Assembly (NCBI RefSeq): GCF_020103725.1 | Contig: NZ_JAHXBG010000009.1 | Coordinates: 310,001-374,000, forward strand | Reading direction: 5' to 3' | DNA: 64,000 nt | Origin: Hyalangium gracile | GTDB lineage: Bacteria; Myxococcota; Myxococcia; Myxococcales; Myxococcaceae | In this document: positions 1 to 8,025 of the stretch, piece after piece | Layout: each line of letters starts with the position of its first letter | Position numbering within the stretch: the first letter of the stretch is position 1 | Translations under genes and position numbers: made by a program | Notes under the pieces: model-generated | Databases searched by the model: none | Told to the model about the DNA's origin: nothing | What the model saw: the letters and a program-made list of their open reading frames with translations, nothing else

Positions 1-500
1 GGCTGGCCGTCCCAGGGTCGATGGGCGTGCCGGCCCCCGTGGGATTATCGAAGGCGACGGGCTCGAAGTTGTCGAGCGCCCTCAGCACGTCCAGGTCCTT
101 CACGTTCTTGGCGAGGATGACGGAGGGCGCCACGTCATCCCCCATCCCGAAGCGGCGCACCCCTCCGGCGCCCAGGTCCACCATCTCCGTGGCGGCGCTC
201 TCCACCGTGTGGGGCTGGCGCACCGAGAGGGTGTTCTCTCCGAGCGTGACGGTGTCTCCGGGGGACAAGTCCTTGCTGCCCTGCAGGGGCTGACCGTTGA
301 TGCGGCTGCCGTTGCGGCTGCCCAGGTCCTCGATGCGCAGCGCGTCCCCATCCACGTGCAGACGGGCATGCTTGCGGGAGACGAGATCTCCGCCGAGCAC
401 GATGTCGTTCTCATCTGCTCGGCCGAGGCTCGTCACCCCTTCGGGGAGATCGTACGGAGTGTCGAAGTAGCCCGGGCCGTTGATGATGATCTGCCACATC
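1..500 (-). CDS. FHA domain protein (3' part outside window)
   Basis: Partial gene running off the left edge; only the N-terminal 166 codons are visible. The start is ATG at 500, preceded by GGAGG at 8-nt spacing. The N-terminal ~100 residues form a forkhead-associated domain, which binds phosphothreonine: the motifs SLGRADENDIVL, SRKHARL and GSRNGSRING are the expected Gly-Arg, Ser-x-x-His and Asn-Gly loops. The visible part after the FHA fold is an undistinguished acidic stretch, so the effector domain is unknown. In myxobacteria such FHA modules often precede adenylate cyclase, GAF or sigma54-activator domains, but nothing here decides it. It lies 110 bp downstream of the SIR2/CHAT gene on the same strand and may share its transcript. 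Confidence 0.85.
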
Positions 501-610
501 GGTCCTCCGAGATTACACGACCGTTCTGATTGTCAGCGCGGTTCTCCATTTGGGTGCTGACGATTTCACGGGCAGGTCGAGTCGCTGGGAAGGAGGCGTA
601 TCGCAACGCG

Positions 611-2944
611 TCATTCCAGGCTATCCTCCCGGCGCGAGTCCCAGAGCTGCAGCTCCCCATTGCCACTGAGGACGTATTGAAGGGCCGTGGGGCTGTCCGG
701 AAACGCCTTGCGGACCTCCTGCCGGGCTCGAAGGACGGCGTCCGCGATGGGCAGGCCGGTGAGCAGATCGCGGTGAAGGGCGGCCATGAAGGTCGCTCCG
801 GCCTCCGCGCCCGGCATGTCGAAGGCTCCGACGAAGGCGCCCACGCCCAGCTCGGTGGCCATGTCCAGGAAGCCCTCGCGCCCTTCGAAGACGGTGCCCG
901 GGGAGATGGGAGCGGGCATCCGCTGGGCGCGAGCGTCCGTGAGGTACCACCCCAGCACCGGCGGAGCGAACGCCGAGGAGGGGGCGTTCAGCACCAGGAA
1001 CGGCAGGCGTCCGCGGCTGAGGATGGAGCGCAAGGTGCCTTCCGAGAGGTCCACGTCCCCCGCGAGCCCCAGGAAGAGCTCGCCGTCCCTGCGGCCCACG
1101 AAGCCCGTGTAGTGGAGGAGATCGGGCAGCGCGGCATCCAGCTCCGCCATGACGCGGGTGAAGGTCGCGTCCGAGCCCTGGAGAACGGTGCAGGAGAACC
1201 CGCGCGCGCCCTGGTACTGCCGTGCGATGCGCTCGAGCTCGCGGGCCGAACCACCTCCAGCCGCGCCTCGTCCCTCGACGAGCAGGACGCGAGGAGCTGA
1301 ACGAACCGGAGGAGCCCCTCGGGACTTGGCCGGGACACCGACGGGCACACGGACCAGCTTGCGCTGGAGGCACATCGGCTGGCCCTGGATGGGCAGCAGC
1401 TCCCAGGGGAAGCGCGACAGGCGGGGAGGCACACGCAGCAGGAGCGGCTCCTGCGACGCGGCGCCGCTGGCTCCCAGCACGTCGAGGACCTTGCGCACCT
1501 CCTGCCGCTCGAAGACCCGCGTGAGCTCCGCGTAGCGCGAGGCCGGCAGCTCCCCGCCCAGGCCCTCACCCACGGCCTGCTGCAGGACCAGCGCCATCTC
1601 CCGGTTCAACGCCGCTCGCCCGATCTCCTCGGCCACTTCCCGGCCCTGGCGGCTCAGCCGGAGCTTCACCAGCCCGTTCTTGAACCTGCCGAGGGCGAGC
1701 ATGTCCGGCCCGGAAGCATCCAGCGGGAGCTCCTCGGCCACCGACTCGGCCGGCACGCCCTCTTCCAAGGCGTCCCCCAGCTCGTCATCCAGGGAGAACG
1801 ACTCCAACGAGGGCTTGAAGGTCTGGGCCGTCTGAGGAGGCGCGGCACCCGGGGGCGCGGCGGGCGGCTTGCTCGTCGCGGACGCCGGAGACGGAATCGG
1901 AGCCGGGGCTGCCGCCGGCGCGGCCTCGGGCGTCTGGTTGAAGCTCAGCCAGGCAGGCCCCGTCTTCGCGGGCACGGCCTGGTTGTGCGAGACGACCCCG
2001 GAGACGGACCCGGCCGTTGCCGGCACGGGGGCCTGGTGCTTCACACCCCCACCCTGGGGCGGCGGCGGCGGCGGGAGCACCGCGGACTGCAACGACTCCA
2101 GGAAGTGCAGCACCTGCTCGTGCCGGTCCTTCTCATAGGAGATGACGCGGATGCGCGCCGTGCGCCAGAGCACCTCCCGCTCCACGGGCCCCACGTCCAT
2201 CATCAGCGCGAAGCGATCGGGGACGAAGCCCTTGAAGTGGGTGAGCTGCCGGTCCATCAGCAGCCGGAAGTCCGGATCCGACAGCGAGTAGCCCACGAAG
2301 AAGAGTGCCTTGGTGAGCAGCAGGCCGGTGAAGGCCTCGTTGAAGGCGGGGTTGGCGTGGATGATCTCGCTGTAGTCGTGCGAGGTGAGCACCACCGTGT
2401 TGGGCTGATCGATGTCCCCGTGCGCCTTGAGGATGAACCGGCCGCCCTCGAAGAGCAGCCGGCCCAGCGCCTCCGTGTCCTTGTGGGTCAGCGTCCGCGG
2501 ATAGCCGCCCAGCACCTTCGAGTAGGCGCGCTCCAGCAGCTTGTCGTAGTTGGTCGTCACCCACGCGCTGAAGGGCAGGTGCATCAGCAGCTCGTGCGTC
2601 CTGGGGAGCGCGGCCTGGTCTCCGCGCACCTTCTCCGTGAGGAACTGGTGGTAGGACGAGCCCAGCTTCTCCCGGCAGAACTCCGCCACCTCCAGCAGCT
2701 TGCCCCGCTTCACGAGCTCCCGGAGCTCGTCCTGGTGGCTCTCCCCGTCCGGCAGCGCGCGCCCCAGCTCCTCGATGCTCAGCTCGAGCAGCTTGCCCCA
2801 CATGGGCAGCCCGGCCCCGGCCGACAGGCCCGCGCCGACGAACACCACGCACCGCTTCTCCTGGATGTAGCGGACGAGCAACCCGGGCAGCTTCGGAGTC
2901 ATAGGAAGCCAACGATCGAACACGAAGCGGCTGCTTGCCAACAT
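611..2944 (-). CDS. SIR2-like domain protein with degenerate C-terminal CHAT domain
   Basis: 777-residue putative NAD-handling protein. Residues ~20-290 form a SIR2-like domain: GAGLSAGAGLP (residues 37-47), TTNYD (130-134) and KAHGD (173-177) are the NAD-loop, Asn and His motifs, so this half looks catalytically complete. Residues ~290-400 are a Pro/Ala-rich linker, and ~400-540 are helical and unrecognised. Residues ~545-770 resemble a CHAT (caspase-like) domain, but the expected Gly-His is Gly-Phe at residue 615 (LHYTGF) and the expected Asn-Ala-Cys is Asn-Ala-Pro at 655 (LNAPSS), so both dyad residues are missing. SIR2-like domains of this class are common NADases in phage defence, so a defence role is plausible but inferred. 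Start uncertain: ATG 2944 has GGGGGAGG 13 nt upstream; Met at 2902 is the alternative. Confidence 0.8.
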   Translation of the reverse strand: MLASSRFVFDRWLPMTPKLPGLLVRYIQEKRCVVFVGAGLSAGAGLPMWGKLLELSIEELGRALPDGESHQDELRELVKRGKLLEVAEFCREKLGSSYHQFLTEKVRGDQAALPRTHELLMHLPFSAWVTTNYDKLLERAYSKVLGGYPRTLTHKDTEALGRLLFEGGRFILKAHGDIDQPNTVVLTSHDYSEIIHANPAFNEAFTGLLLTKALFFVGYSLSDPDFRLLMDRQLTHFKGFVPDRFALMMDVGPVEREVLWRTARIRVISYEKDRHEQVLHFLESLQSAVLPPPPPPQGGGVKHQAPVPATAGSVSGVVSHNQAVPAKTGPAWLSFNQTPEAAPAAAPAPIPSPASATSKPPAAPPGAAPPQTAQTFKPSLESFSLDDELGDALEEGVPAESVAEELPLDASGPDMLALGRFKNGLVKLRLSRQGREVAEEIGRAALNREMALVLQQAVGEGLGGELPASRYAELTRVFERQEVRKVLDVLGASGAASQEPLLLRVPPRLSRFPWELLPIQGQPMCLQRKLVRVPVGVPAKSRGAPPVRSAPRVLLVEGRGAAGGGSARELERIARQYQGARGFSCTVLQGSDATFTRVMAELDAALPDLLHYTGFVGRRDGELFLGLAGDVDLSEGTLRSILSRGRLPFLVLNAPSSAFAPPVLGWYLTDARAQRMPAPISPGTVFEGREGFLDMATELGVGAFVGAFDMPGAEAGATFMAALHRDLLTGLPIADAVLRARQEVRKAFPDSPTALQYVLSGNGELQLWDSRREDSLE

Positions 2945-3004
2945 GGAGCGACCGATTCCTCCCCCAGCGTCGCTCCCACGCTCCCTGTGCTAGATCCGAC
3001 CGCC

Positions 3005-3490
3005 ATGGCCCACCCGCTGGCGATGGCACTCCTGGCGCTGTCCCTGAGCAGCACCCCTGTCATCCCGCGAGCCACGGGGCGCGCTCCCAAGCCGCCCGCC
3101 CCCGTCGAGAACCCCAAGCCGCCGCCTCCCGCCCCGGAGACGCCGCAGCCTCAGCGGCCGCCGCGCGACGAGCCCTCGGAGCAGCACGCCCAGAACACCC
3201 AGCGCGAGGACCCCGCCTTCGCGGTCATCCGACAGAACACCTCGCAGATCGAGAGCTGCTTCGCCCGCGCGCGCGCCCGCTCCCCTCGCATCCAGGGCGA
3301 GGTCGTCGTGGAGTGGGACATGACGCTCGGGGGCTACGTCGAGAAGGCGCAGGCCACCAGCAACACGACTGGAGACAGCGAGCTCGCCAGCTGCATCGTC
3401 AGCGCCGTGAAGGGCTGGTCGTTCCCGGGACGAGACATCACCCATCCCTCGCACCTGCGCCACGCCTTCCGGCTCACGGTGCTGCAGTAG
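3005..3490 (+). CDS. Secreted protein with AgmX/PglI-type C-terminal domain
   Basis: 161 residues. An N-terminal hydrophobic signal (MAHPLAMALLALSLSSTP) is followed by a Pro-rich, charged spacer (residues ~25-75). A compact C-terminal domain of about 85 residues then begins at DPAFAVIRQN. That domain has the two-cysteine pattern ESCFARA and ASCIVSAVKGW and the central GEVVVEW strand of the AgmX/PglI tail, a TonB-C-like fold common in myxobacterial envelope proteins. The long Pro spacer suits a protein spanning periplasm or cell wall. It is divergent from the SIR2 gene, with 60 bp between the two starts. Exact function is unknown; a structural or adaptor role in the envelope is inferred. Confidence 0.75.
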   Translation: MAHPLAMALLALSLSSTPVIPRATGRAPKPPAPVENPKPPPPAPETPQPQRPPRDEPSEQHAQNTQREDPAFAVIRQNTSQIESCFARARARSPRIQGEVVVEWDMTLGGYVEKAQATSNTTGDSELASCIVSAVKGWSFPGRDITHPSHLRHAFRLTVLQ

Positions 3491-3500
3491 CGCCATGACG

Positions 3501-3519
3501 ACACGGGGGTTCCCCGTGT
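3501..3519 (+). terminator. Hairpin after the AgmX/PglI-tail gene, possible terminator
   Basis: Perfect 8-bp stem ACACGGGG / CCCCGTGT with a 3-nt loop, beginning 11 nt after the stop codon at 3490. No T-run follows, so it is a weak intrinsic terminator candidate or an mRNA 3'-end stabiliser. Confidence 0.45.
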
Positions 3520-3533
3520 GGGAAGCCCACCCC

Positions 3534-3549
3534 TGAGACTCGAGTCTCA
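3534..3549. promoter_or_regulatory. Perfect 16-bp palindrome
   Basis: TGAGACTCGAGTCTCA is its own reverse complement over all 16 bases. With no loop it suits a homodimeric DNA-binding protein better than an RNA hairpin. It lies 345 bp before the response regulator gene and 44 bp after the preceding stop. Confidence 0.45.
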
Positions 3550-3893
3550 TGCGTGCCTTGCGCGTCACGTACGCATGTCGCCTTGCCAACGCTCGACCGG
3601 TTCGTCACGGAAATGACACGGCGACGCACGCAACGTGTTCGCAATAACAGAACTCCCACACGACTCGGAAAGGCCGGCAACACTCCGGGTGTTGGCGGGG
3701 AAGATGAAAAGGAGCCCGTCCATCAGCTCTCCGCAGTGGAGCAGGAAAATTCCGCGATCCAGACGGGGCCCCTCACTGCAAAACCTACAGAGGTGAGCTC
3801 CGCTCAGAAGTATCCGACACCCCCGCACCTCCATTCAGGTTCGACCTTCAGCCAGGGGGGCAGCTCCGGGGATTTCCCCAAGGGAGAATCCGT

Positions 3894-4625
3894 ATGACAC
3901 CCGTAGACACCGAGCCGAGGCTGGCAGCCGTCCCGCGCCGCCGCCGGGTCTTGCTGGTGGATGACAGCGCCACCTTCCTCCACGCCGTCATGGAGGAGCT
4001 GCGCAAGGATGGGCACGAGCTGATCACCGCGGGCACCGCCGAGGAGGCGCTCGCGCTGCTCAAGACCCAGATGGTGGACTGCATCCTGATGGACCTGGTG
4101 CTGCCAGGGATGGATGGCATCGCGGCCTCGAGCATCATCCGCTCCAACCCGAAGATGGCCACCGTGCCGCTGCTGATGTTCACCGCGCGCTTCGAGAGCC
4201 AGACGATGGCGGAGGCGCTCGCGGCCGGGGTGGATGCGTTCTGTCCCAAGGCCAGTGACTTGTCGCTGCTGCGCTCCCAGGTGCGCAACCTGCTGCGGCG
4301 GCGGACGACGGAGTCCGAGCTCCCGGCCATCACGACGCCGCGCGCCCCCTCGAAGGCGGAGGCCAACCCGGGCACGCTGTTCGATCGCGTGGTGGCGTGC
4401 AGCGGCCTGCCTCCGGTGATCGCCGCGACGACCGTGGCGCGCGCGTGCCACCGCGCCAACGTGGATCCGGAGATCCTGGACGAGGAGAAGCTCCTGCGGT
4501 CCCTGCCCTTCATCCGCGAGGCGCTGCGCATCTTCCTGACCGAGCATGAGACGCGCAAGCGCATGGTGCACATCGAGGCGCTGGCGAACGTGGCGCGCCT
4601 GGCGTCGGCGGCGGGGGCCCGGTAG
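3894..4625 (+). CDS. Response regulator with C-terminal helical extension
   Basis: 243 residues. Residues ~17-135 are a receiver domain: VLLVDDS gives the acidic pair, MDLVLPGMDG the phosphoacceptor Asp (about residue 67), FTAR the switch Thr and FCPKASD the conserved Lys, so it should be phosphorylatable. After a Pro/Ala linker, residues ~160-243 are helical with no recognised DNA-binding, GGDEF or PilZ domain. The start is ATG 3894 with GGGAGA upstream. No histidine kinase is adjacent, so it is an orphan regulator. It converges with the permease gene, with only 24 bp between the two stops. Output is unknown; protein-protein signalling, as in many myxobacterial single-receiver proteins, is likely. 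Confidence 0.85.
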   Translation: MTPVDTEPRLAAVPRRRRVLLVDDSATFLHAVMEELRKDGHELITAGTAEEALALLKTQMVDCILMDLVLPGMDGIAASSIIRSNPKMATVPLLMFTARFESQTMAEALAAGVDAFCPKASDLSLLRSQVRNLLRRRTTESELPAITTPRAPSKAEANPGTLFDRVVACSGLPPVIAATTVARACHRANVDPEILDEEKLLRSLPFIREALRIFLTEHETRKRMVHIEALANVARLASAAGAR

Positions 4626-4649
4626 CCAGGGGCAGGCCGTGCGGGGCCG

Positions 4650-5705
4650 TCACCCGCCGAGGGGGCCGCCGCGCCGGTACAGCAGGGCGATGAAGAGCGG
4701 GCCGCCGAGCAGCGCGGTGATGACGCCGACGGGCGGCTCGGAGCCGAAGAAGGCGAAGGACACGCGCGCCAGCAGATCGGCCAGCACCAGGAACGCGGCG
4801 CCGCCCAGCGCGGAGAGCGGCACCAGCAGCCGCTGATCCGGACCGAAGGCGAGCCGCAGCACGTGCGGGACGATGAGCCCCACGAAGCCGATGAGGCCGG
4901 TGAGCGCCACGGCCCCGGCGACACTGGCGCTGGTGGCCAGCAGGAGCAGGCGCCGGGTGCGCGCCACGGGGACTCCGAGCGCCGAGGCGTCATCATCCCC
5001 GAGCGTCATCAGGTTGAGCCGGCCGGACAGCGCGATCATGACGCCGATGGTGACGGCCTGCAGGAGCGCGGCGAGCCCGAGCGTGGCCCCGCGCTCGTGG
5101 CCGAGCGCACCGGCGAGCCAGAAGAGGATCTCCCCCAGCCGGTCCGGATCCGACAGCGTCTTGATCAGGGTGATGGCGGCGGAGGCGAAGGCGTTGAAGA
5201 CGACACCCGTGAGCAGCGCGGCGTAGGGCGCGCGGGCGGAGTGGCCTCGGCTGGCGGCCAGGACGAAGAGCACGGAGCCGCCAGCGCCCAGGAACGCGAG
5301 CAGCGCCGGGCCGGAGAGCCGCGACAGGCCCCCCATCAGCCCCGGCGCCACCTGCCCCACGGTGGCCAGGCCGAAGGCGAGCGCGAGCGTGGCGCCCAGG
5401 GCCGCGCCTCCCGAGACGCCGAGGACGAAGGGGTCCGCGAGCGGGTTGCGCAGCAGGCCCTGGAGGGTGGAGCCGGAGGCGGCGAGCCCCGCGCCGACGA
5501 TGAGGCCCAGCAGGGCACGAGGCAGACGCACGGACCAGAAGATGACGGCGTCCGTGGACTTCGGCTGGCCCAGCGCCTTGGAGAGGGAGATGGGCTGCTC
5601 GCCGAAGCGGACGGCCAGGGCGAAGGCGAGCACGGTGAGCACCAGCCCCGCGACACACAGGCCCAGGATGCGCGAGGCACTCACGCCCCTGCCCTCTTGC
5701 CTCAC
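4650..5705 (-). CDS. btuC: BtuC/FecD-family ABC transporter permease, probably for cobalamin
   Basis: About 351 residues, normal length for the FecCD/BtuC family, with roughly ten membrane segments. Family signatures include LRNPLADPFVLGVSGGA near residue 100 and GFVGLIVPHVLRL, the cytoplasmic coupling region that contacts the ATPase. The GTG at 5705 was chosen because GGAGG lies 8 nt upstream; GTG 5684 is a weaker alternative. The open frame extends further upstream but overlaps the binding-protein gene in another phase and looks non-coding there. It is the last gene of the riboswitch-controlled operon. The usual ATPase gene (btuD) does not follow, so the transporter must borrow an ATPase encoded elsewhere. 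Substrate is inferred from the riboswitch and the BtuB/BtuF partners. Confidence 0.88.
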   Translation of the reverse strand: MRQEGRGVSASRILGLCVAGLVLTVLAFALAVRFGEQPISLSKALGQPKSTDAVIFWSVRLPRALLGLIVGAGLAASGSTLQGLLRNPLADPFVLGVSGGAALGATLALAFGLATVGQVAPGLMGGLSRLSGPALLAFLGAGGSVLFVLAASRGHSARAPYAALLTGVVFNAFASAAITLIKTLSDPDRLGEILFWLAGALGHERGATLGLAALLQAVTIGVMIALSGRLNLMTLGDDDASALGVPVARTRRLLLLATSASVAGAVALTGLIGFVGLIVPHVLRLAFGPDQRLLVPLSALGGAAFLVLADLLARVSFAFFGSEPPVGVITALLGGPLFIALLYRRGGPLGG

Positions 5706-5760
5706 GCCCCTGTCCTCCGCTCCGGAACCAAGCCAGCCCCTCTCGGGCGATGCGGGCGGC

Positions 5761-6624
5761 TCAGCGAACCTGGACGCCCGGATGCAGCAAGCCGAACAGC
5801 TCCTCGAGCCCCCGCGCCAGCGAGGGCCCGGGCTGCAGCAGCGCGAAGGAGGGCACCTCCACCCAGCGCGCGTCGGACAGCCCGGGCAGAGACTGGATCT
5901 TCTCCTTGCCCACGTCCACATCCGCGGCGTCCACCACCACGTCCGGGCGGATGCGCACCGCGCGTTCCACGGAGTAGACGGGGTATGCGGAGCCGCCATC
6001 GCCCGCGACGTTGATGGCGCCCGCGTCCCGCAGCAGCTCGTCTGCGAAGGAGCCGGGCCCGGCCACGACGAGGGGCTCGAAGCCATAGGCCAGGAGCACC
6101 CGGCGCGTGGGGAGCTTCTTCGCCGCCTCGCGGATCCGGGCGCGGGTGGCCTCGATGCGGGAGCTGAGCGCCTCCGCCTCCTTTATATGTCCGAGCGCCT
6201 GCCCCACCGCGCGCAGGGCGGCGAGCGTGTCCGCCACGCTGTGCAGGGGCAGCAGGAGCACGGGGACGCCCAGCTCCGCCATGCGCTCCACGGGCCGCTG
6301 GTTGCCGGGCCCCGGCTGGACGAGGACGAGGTCCGGCTCGAGCGCGATGACGGCCTCCACGGAAGGGTCCACGAAGCCCCCCACCCGAGGCAGGTCCGCC
6401 ACGGCCTTGTCGGTATCGAAGCGGGAGACGCCCACGAGCGTGTCGCGGGCCCCCATGGCGATGACCATGTCCGTGAGGGACGGGGCCAGCGTCACCACGC
6501 GCCTCACCTTCCCCTCCTTCTTCGGCCCGAGGAAGCGGGGCGCGGCTTGCGGAGGGGCGGCACCCGCCGCGCTGGAGAAGCCCAGCACGGCGAGCAGGAG
6601 CAGTGAGGCGAGGCGCGGCATCAT
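5761..6624 (-). CDS. btuF: BtuF-like periplasmic cobalamin-binding protein
   Basis: 287 residues with a Sec signal peptide (residues ~1-22, cleavage near SAAGAA). The body is a class III binding protein: RRVVTLAPSLTDMVIAMGA begins the N-lobe, GGFVDPSVEAVIALEPDLVL is the typical BtuF/FepB stretch, and FADELLRDAGAINVA lies in the C-lobe. It would deliver ligand to the adjacent permease. It starts 9 bp after the upstream lipoprotein gene and is followed 55 bp later by the permease, so all three are probably one transcript. The cobalamin assignment rests mainly on the riboswitch at the head of the operon; heme or siderophore binding by sequence alone cannot be excluded. Confidence 0.85.
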   Translation of the reverse strand: MMPRLASLLLLAVLGFSSAAGAAPPQAAPRFLGPKKEGKVRRVVTLAPSLTDMVIAMGARDTLVGVSRFDTDKAVADLPRVGGFVDPSVEAVIALEPDLVLVQPGPGNQRPVERMAELGVPVLLLPLHSVADTLAALRAVGQALGHIKEAEALSSRIEATRARIREAAKKLPTRRVLLAYGFEPLVVAGPGSFADELLRDAGAINVAGDGGSAYPVYSVERAVRIRPDVVVDAADVDVGKEKIQSLPGLSDARWVEVPSFALLQPGPSLARGLEELFGLLHPGVQVR

Positions 6625-6633
6625 GCGGGGCTC

Positions 6634-8025
6634 CTAGGGAATGGCGACGACGTCACTGACGAGGGAGAAGCCGGCCTCCCGCTGGCAGGCGGGGATGGGC
6701 GCCGGCTTCGAGGGACCGAGGCCGCGCACCTCGACGAGCTGCGAGCCGGAGACGTCATAGACGAAGATGCGGCCCGCGTTGTTGTCTCCCACGTACGCCC
6801 GGCTGCCCACCACGGCGAAGCGGCCAGCGGACGGAAGGGCGCAGGTGCCGCCGGTCGGCGGGCAGGCGATGAGCTGCGTGGACACCACGGCGTCCTGCTC
6901 GTCGAGCAGCACCATGGACGTCTTCTCCACCGCCACGAGGTTGAAGCTGGCGTCATAGGTGGCCTTGCCGGCGCAGCTCACCAGGAGCTTGTTCGCCACG
7001 GGCGCGAGCCAGCCCGGGTTGAGGCAGTCGTTGCCGAGCGGCAGGTACGTCACCTCGCGCGTCTCCGGGGTGATGCGGGCGACGAGCCCGGGGCCGCCGG
7101 GGCCATAGGTGTTCGGGTCCAGGTTGTTGAGGGCCACATAGAGGCGCCCCTTGTGCGCGACGATGCCCGAGGGCGAGGGGATGGGGCTGCTGCCCTGGAA
7201 CGGCTGGAGCGCGGCGCCCCCGGGGAGCTGGAGGTACGAGGTGTCGAGCTGGGGCTGGGCCGGGTTGGCCAGGCTCACGCGCGCCACCTTGCCACCGGCG
7301 GACACGTCGCCACCCAGGTTGCCATAGAGCGTCACCCACAGCTCCGAGCCGATCCGGGCCATGGCGAACGGGTTGGTGTTGGCGCCGAAGTCCACGGACG
7401 CCACGGGCGTCAGCCCGAGCCCCTGCGGGAAGCGCGTACCGTCGGTGAGCGGGCCCGGCTCGGTCTTGCGCTGGAACACGAGCAGCGTGTTGCTGGTGGA
7501 GTTGAGGACGTAGACGTACGGGTCCTCGACGAGCAGCTGGTTGGGCGCGACGCCCGTGTCGAGCGCGGGGACGCCGGGCAGGGGGGCGTAGTCCGACAGC
7601 CGGGCCTGGCGCAGCTTGTTGGCGGCATCGAGCACCAGCAGCACGTCCTGCATGGCGGCCACCGACTGCGGGCGCTCGCCGAGGGGGCGATTGGGTCCCT
7701 TGAGGTCCGAGCCGGACTGGATGCCCACCACCTGGCCGGTGTTGAAGCAGGCGGCGACGATGTCGTTGTTGCACAGGCCCTCGCCGCAGCGCTGGCAGCT
7801 CCCCTGGGAGCAGACCTGCTCCGGCCCACAGGCGACGCCACACGCGCCGCAGTCCGTGGTGGAGCTGGTCAGGTCCACGCACTCTCCGGAGCACTCGGTG
7901 AGGCCCTCGCCACACTCGACGCCTTCGTCCGGGCAGCCGCTCAGCAGCAGCCCGAAGGCCGCCACCGTCAGCGCCAACCACCTGGGAGCCGTCGTCTGCT
8001 CCATCCTCATCTGCCTGCTGCTCAT
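6634..8025 (-). CDS. Cysteine-rich, propeller-like lipoprotein in the cobalamin operon
   Basis: 463 residues. A signal peptide ends in the lipobox LLLSGC (Cys ~30). A compact Cys-rich segment follows (residues ~33-85, about a dozen Cys in CGACGVACG/CSQGSCQRC-like spacing). The remaining ~370 residues have repeating strands such as VLLVLDAANKL, VYVLNSTSNTLLVF and AYVGDNNAGRIFVYDV, which read like blades of a YVTN/NHL-type beta-propeller. Its start overlaps the TonB receptor stop by 4 bp (ATGA), so it is translationally coupled to it, and it ends 9 bp before btuF. This resembles the surface propeller lipoprotein BtuG paired with BtuB in Bacteroides. Homology to BtuG is not shown; only architecture and context agree. 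Confidence 0.7.
   Translation of the reverse strand: MSSRQMRMEQTTAPRWLALTVAAFGLLLSGCPDEGVECGEGLTECSGECVDLTSSTTDCGACGVACGPEQVCSQGSCQRCGEGLCNNDIVAACFNTGQVVGIQSGSDLKGPNRPLGERPQSVAAMQDVLLVLDAANKLRQARLSDYAPLPGVPALDTGVAPNQLLVEDPYVYVLNSTSNTLLVFQRKTEPGPLTDGTRFPQGLGLTPVASVDFGANTNPFAMARIGSELWVTLYGNLGGDVSAGGKVARVSLANPAQPQLDTSYLQLPGGAALQPFQGSSPIPSPSGIVAHKGRLYVALNNLDPNTYGPGGPGLVARITPETREVTYLPLGNDCLNPGWLAPVANKLLVSCAGKATYDASFNLVAVEKTSMVLLDEQDAVVSTQLIACPPTGGTCALPSAGRFAVVGSRAYVGDNNAGRIFVYDVSGSQLVEVRGLGPSKPAPIPACQREAGFSLVSDVVAIP

Larger units (their letters stand above)
3491..3893. other. Intergenic region before the response regulator gene
   Basis: 403 bp without a convincing gene; the short open frames lack homology-like features and ribosome sites. 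It holds a GC-rich hairpin and a perfect 16-bp palindrome near its left end (listed separately). The right part, with lower GC, probably contains the promoter of the response regulator at 3894; no clear -35/-10 or sigma54 element could be assigned. Confidence 0.6.

Noticed and set aside
5706-6086. Upstream extension of the BtuC open frame
   Set aside because: It overlaps the btuF gene in another phase; GTG 5705 has the good ribosome site.
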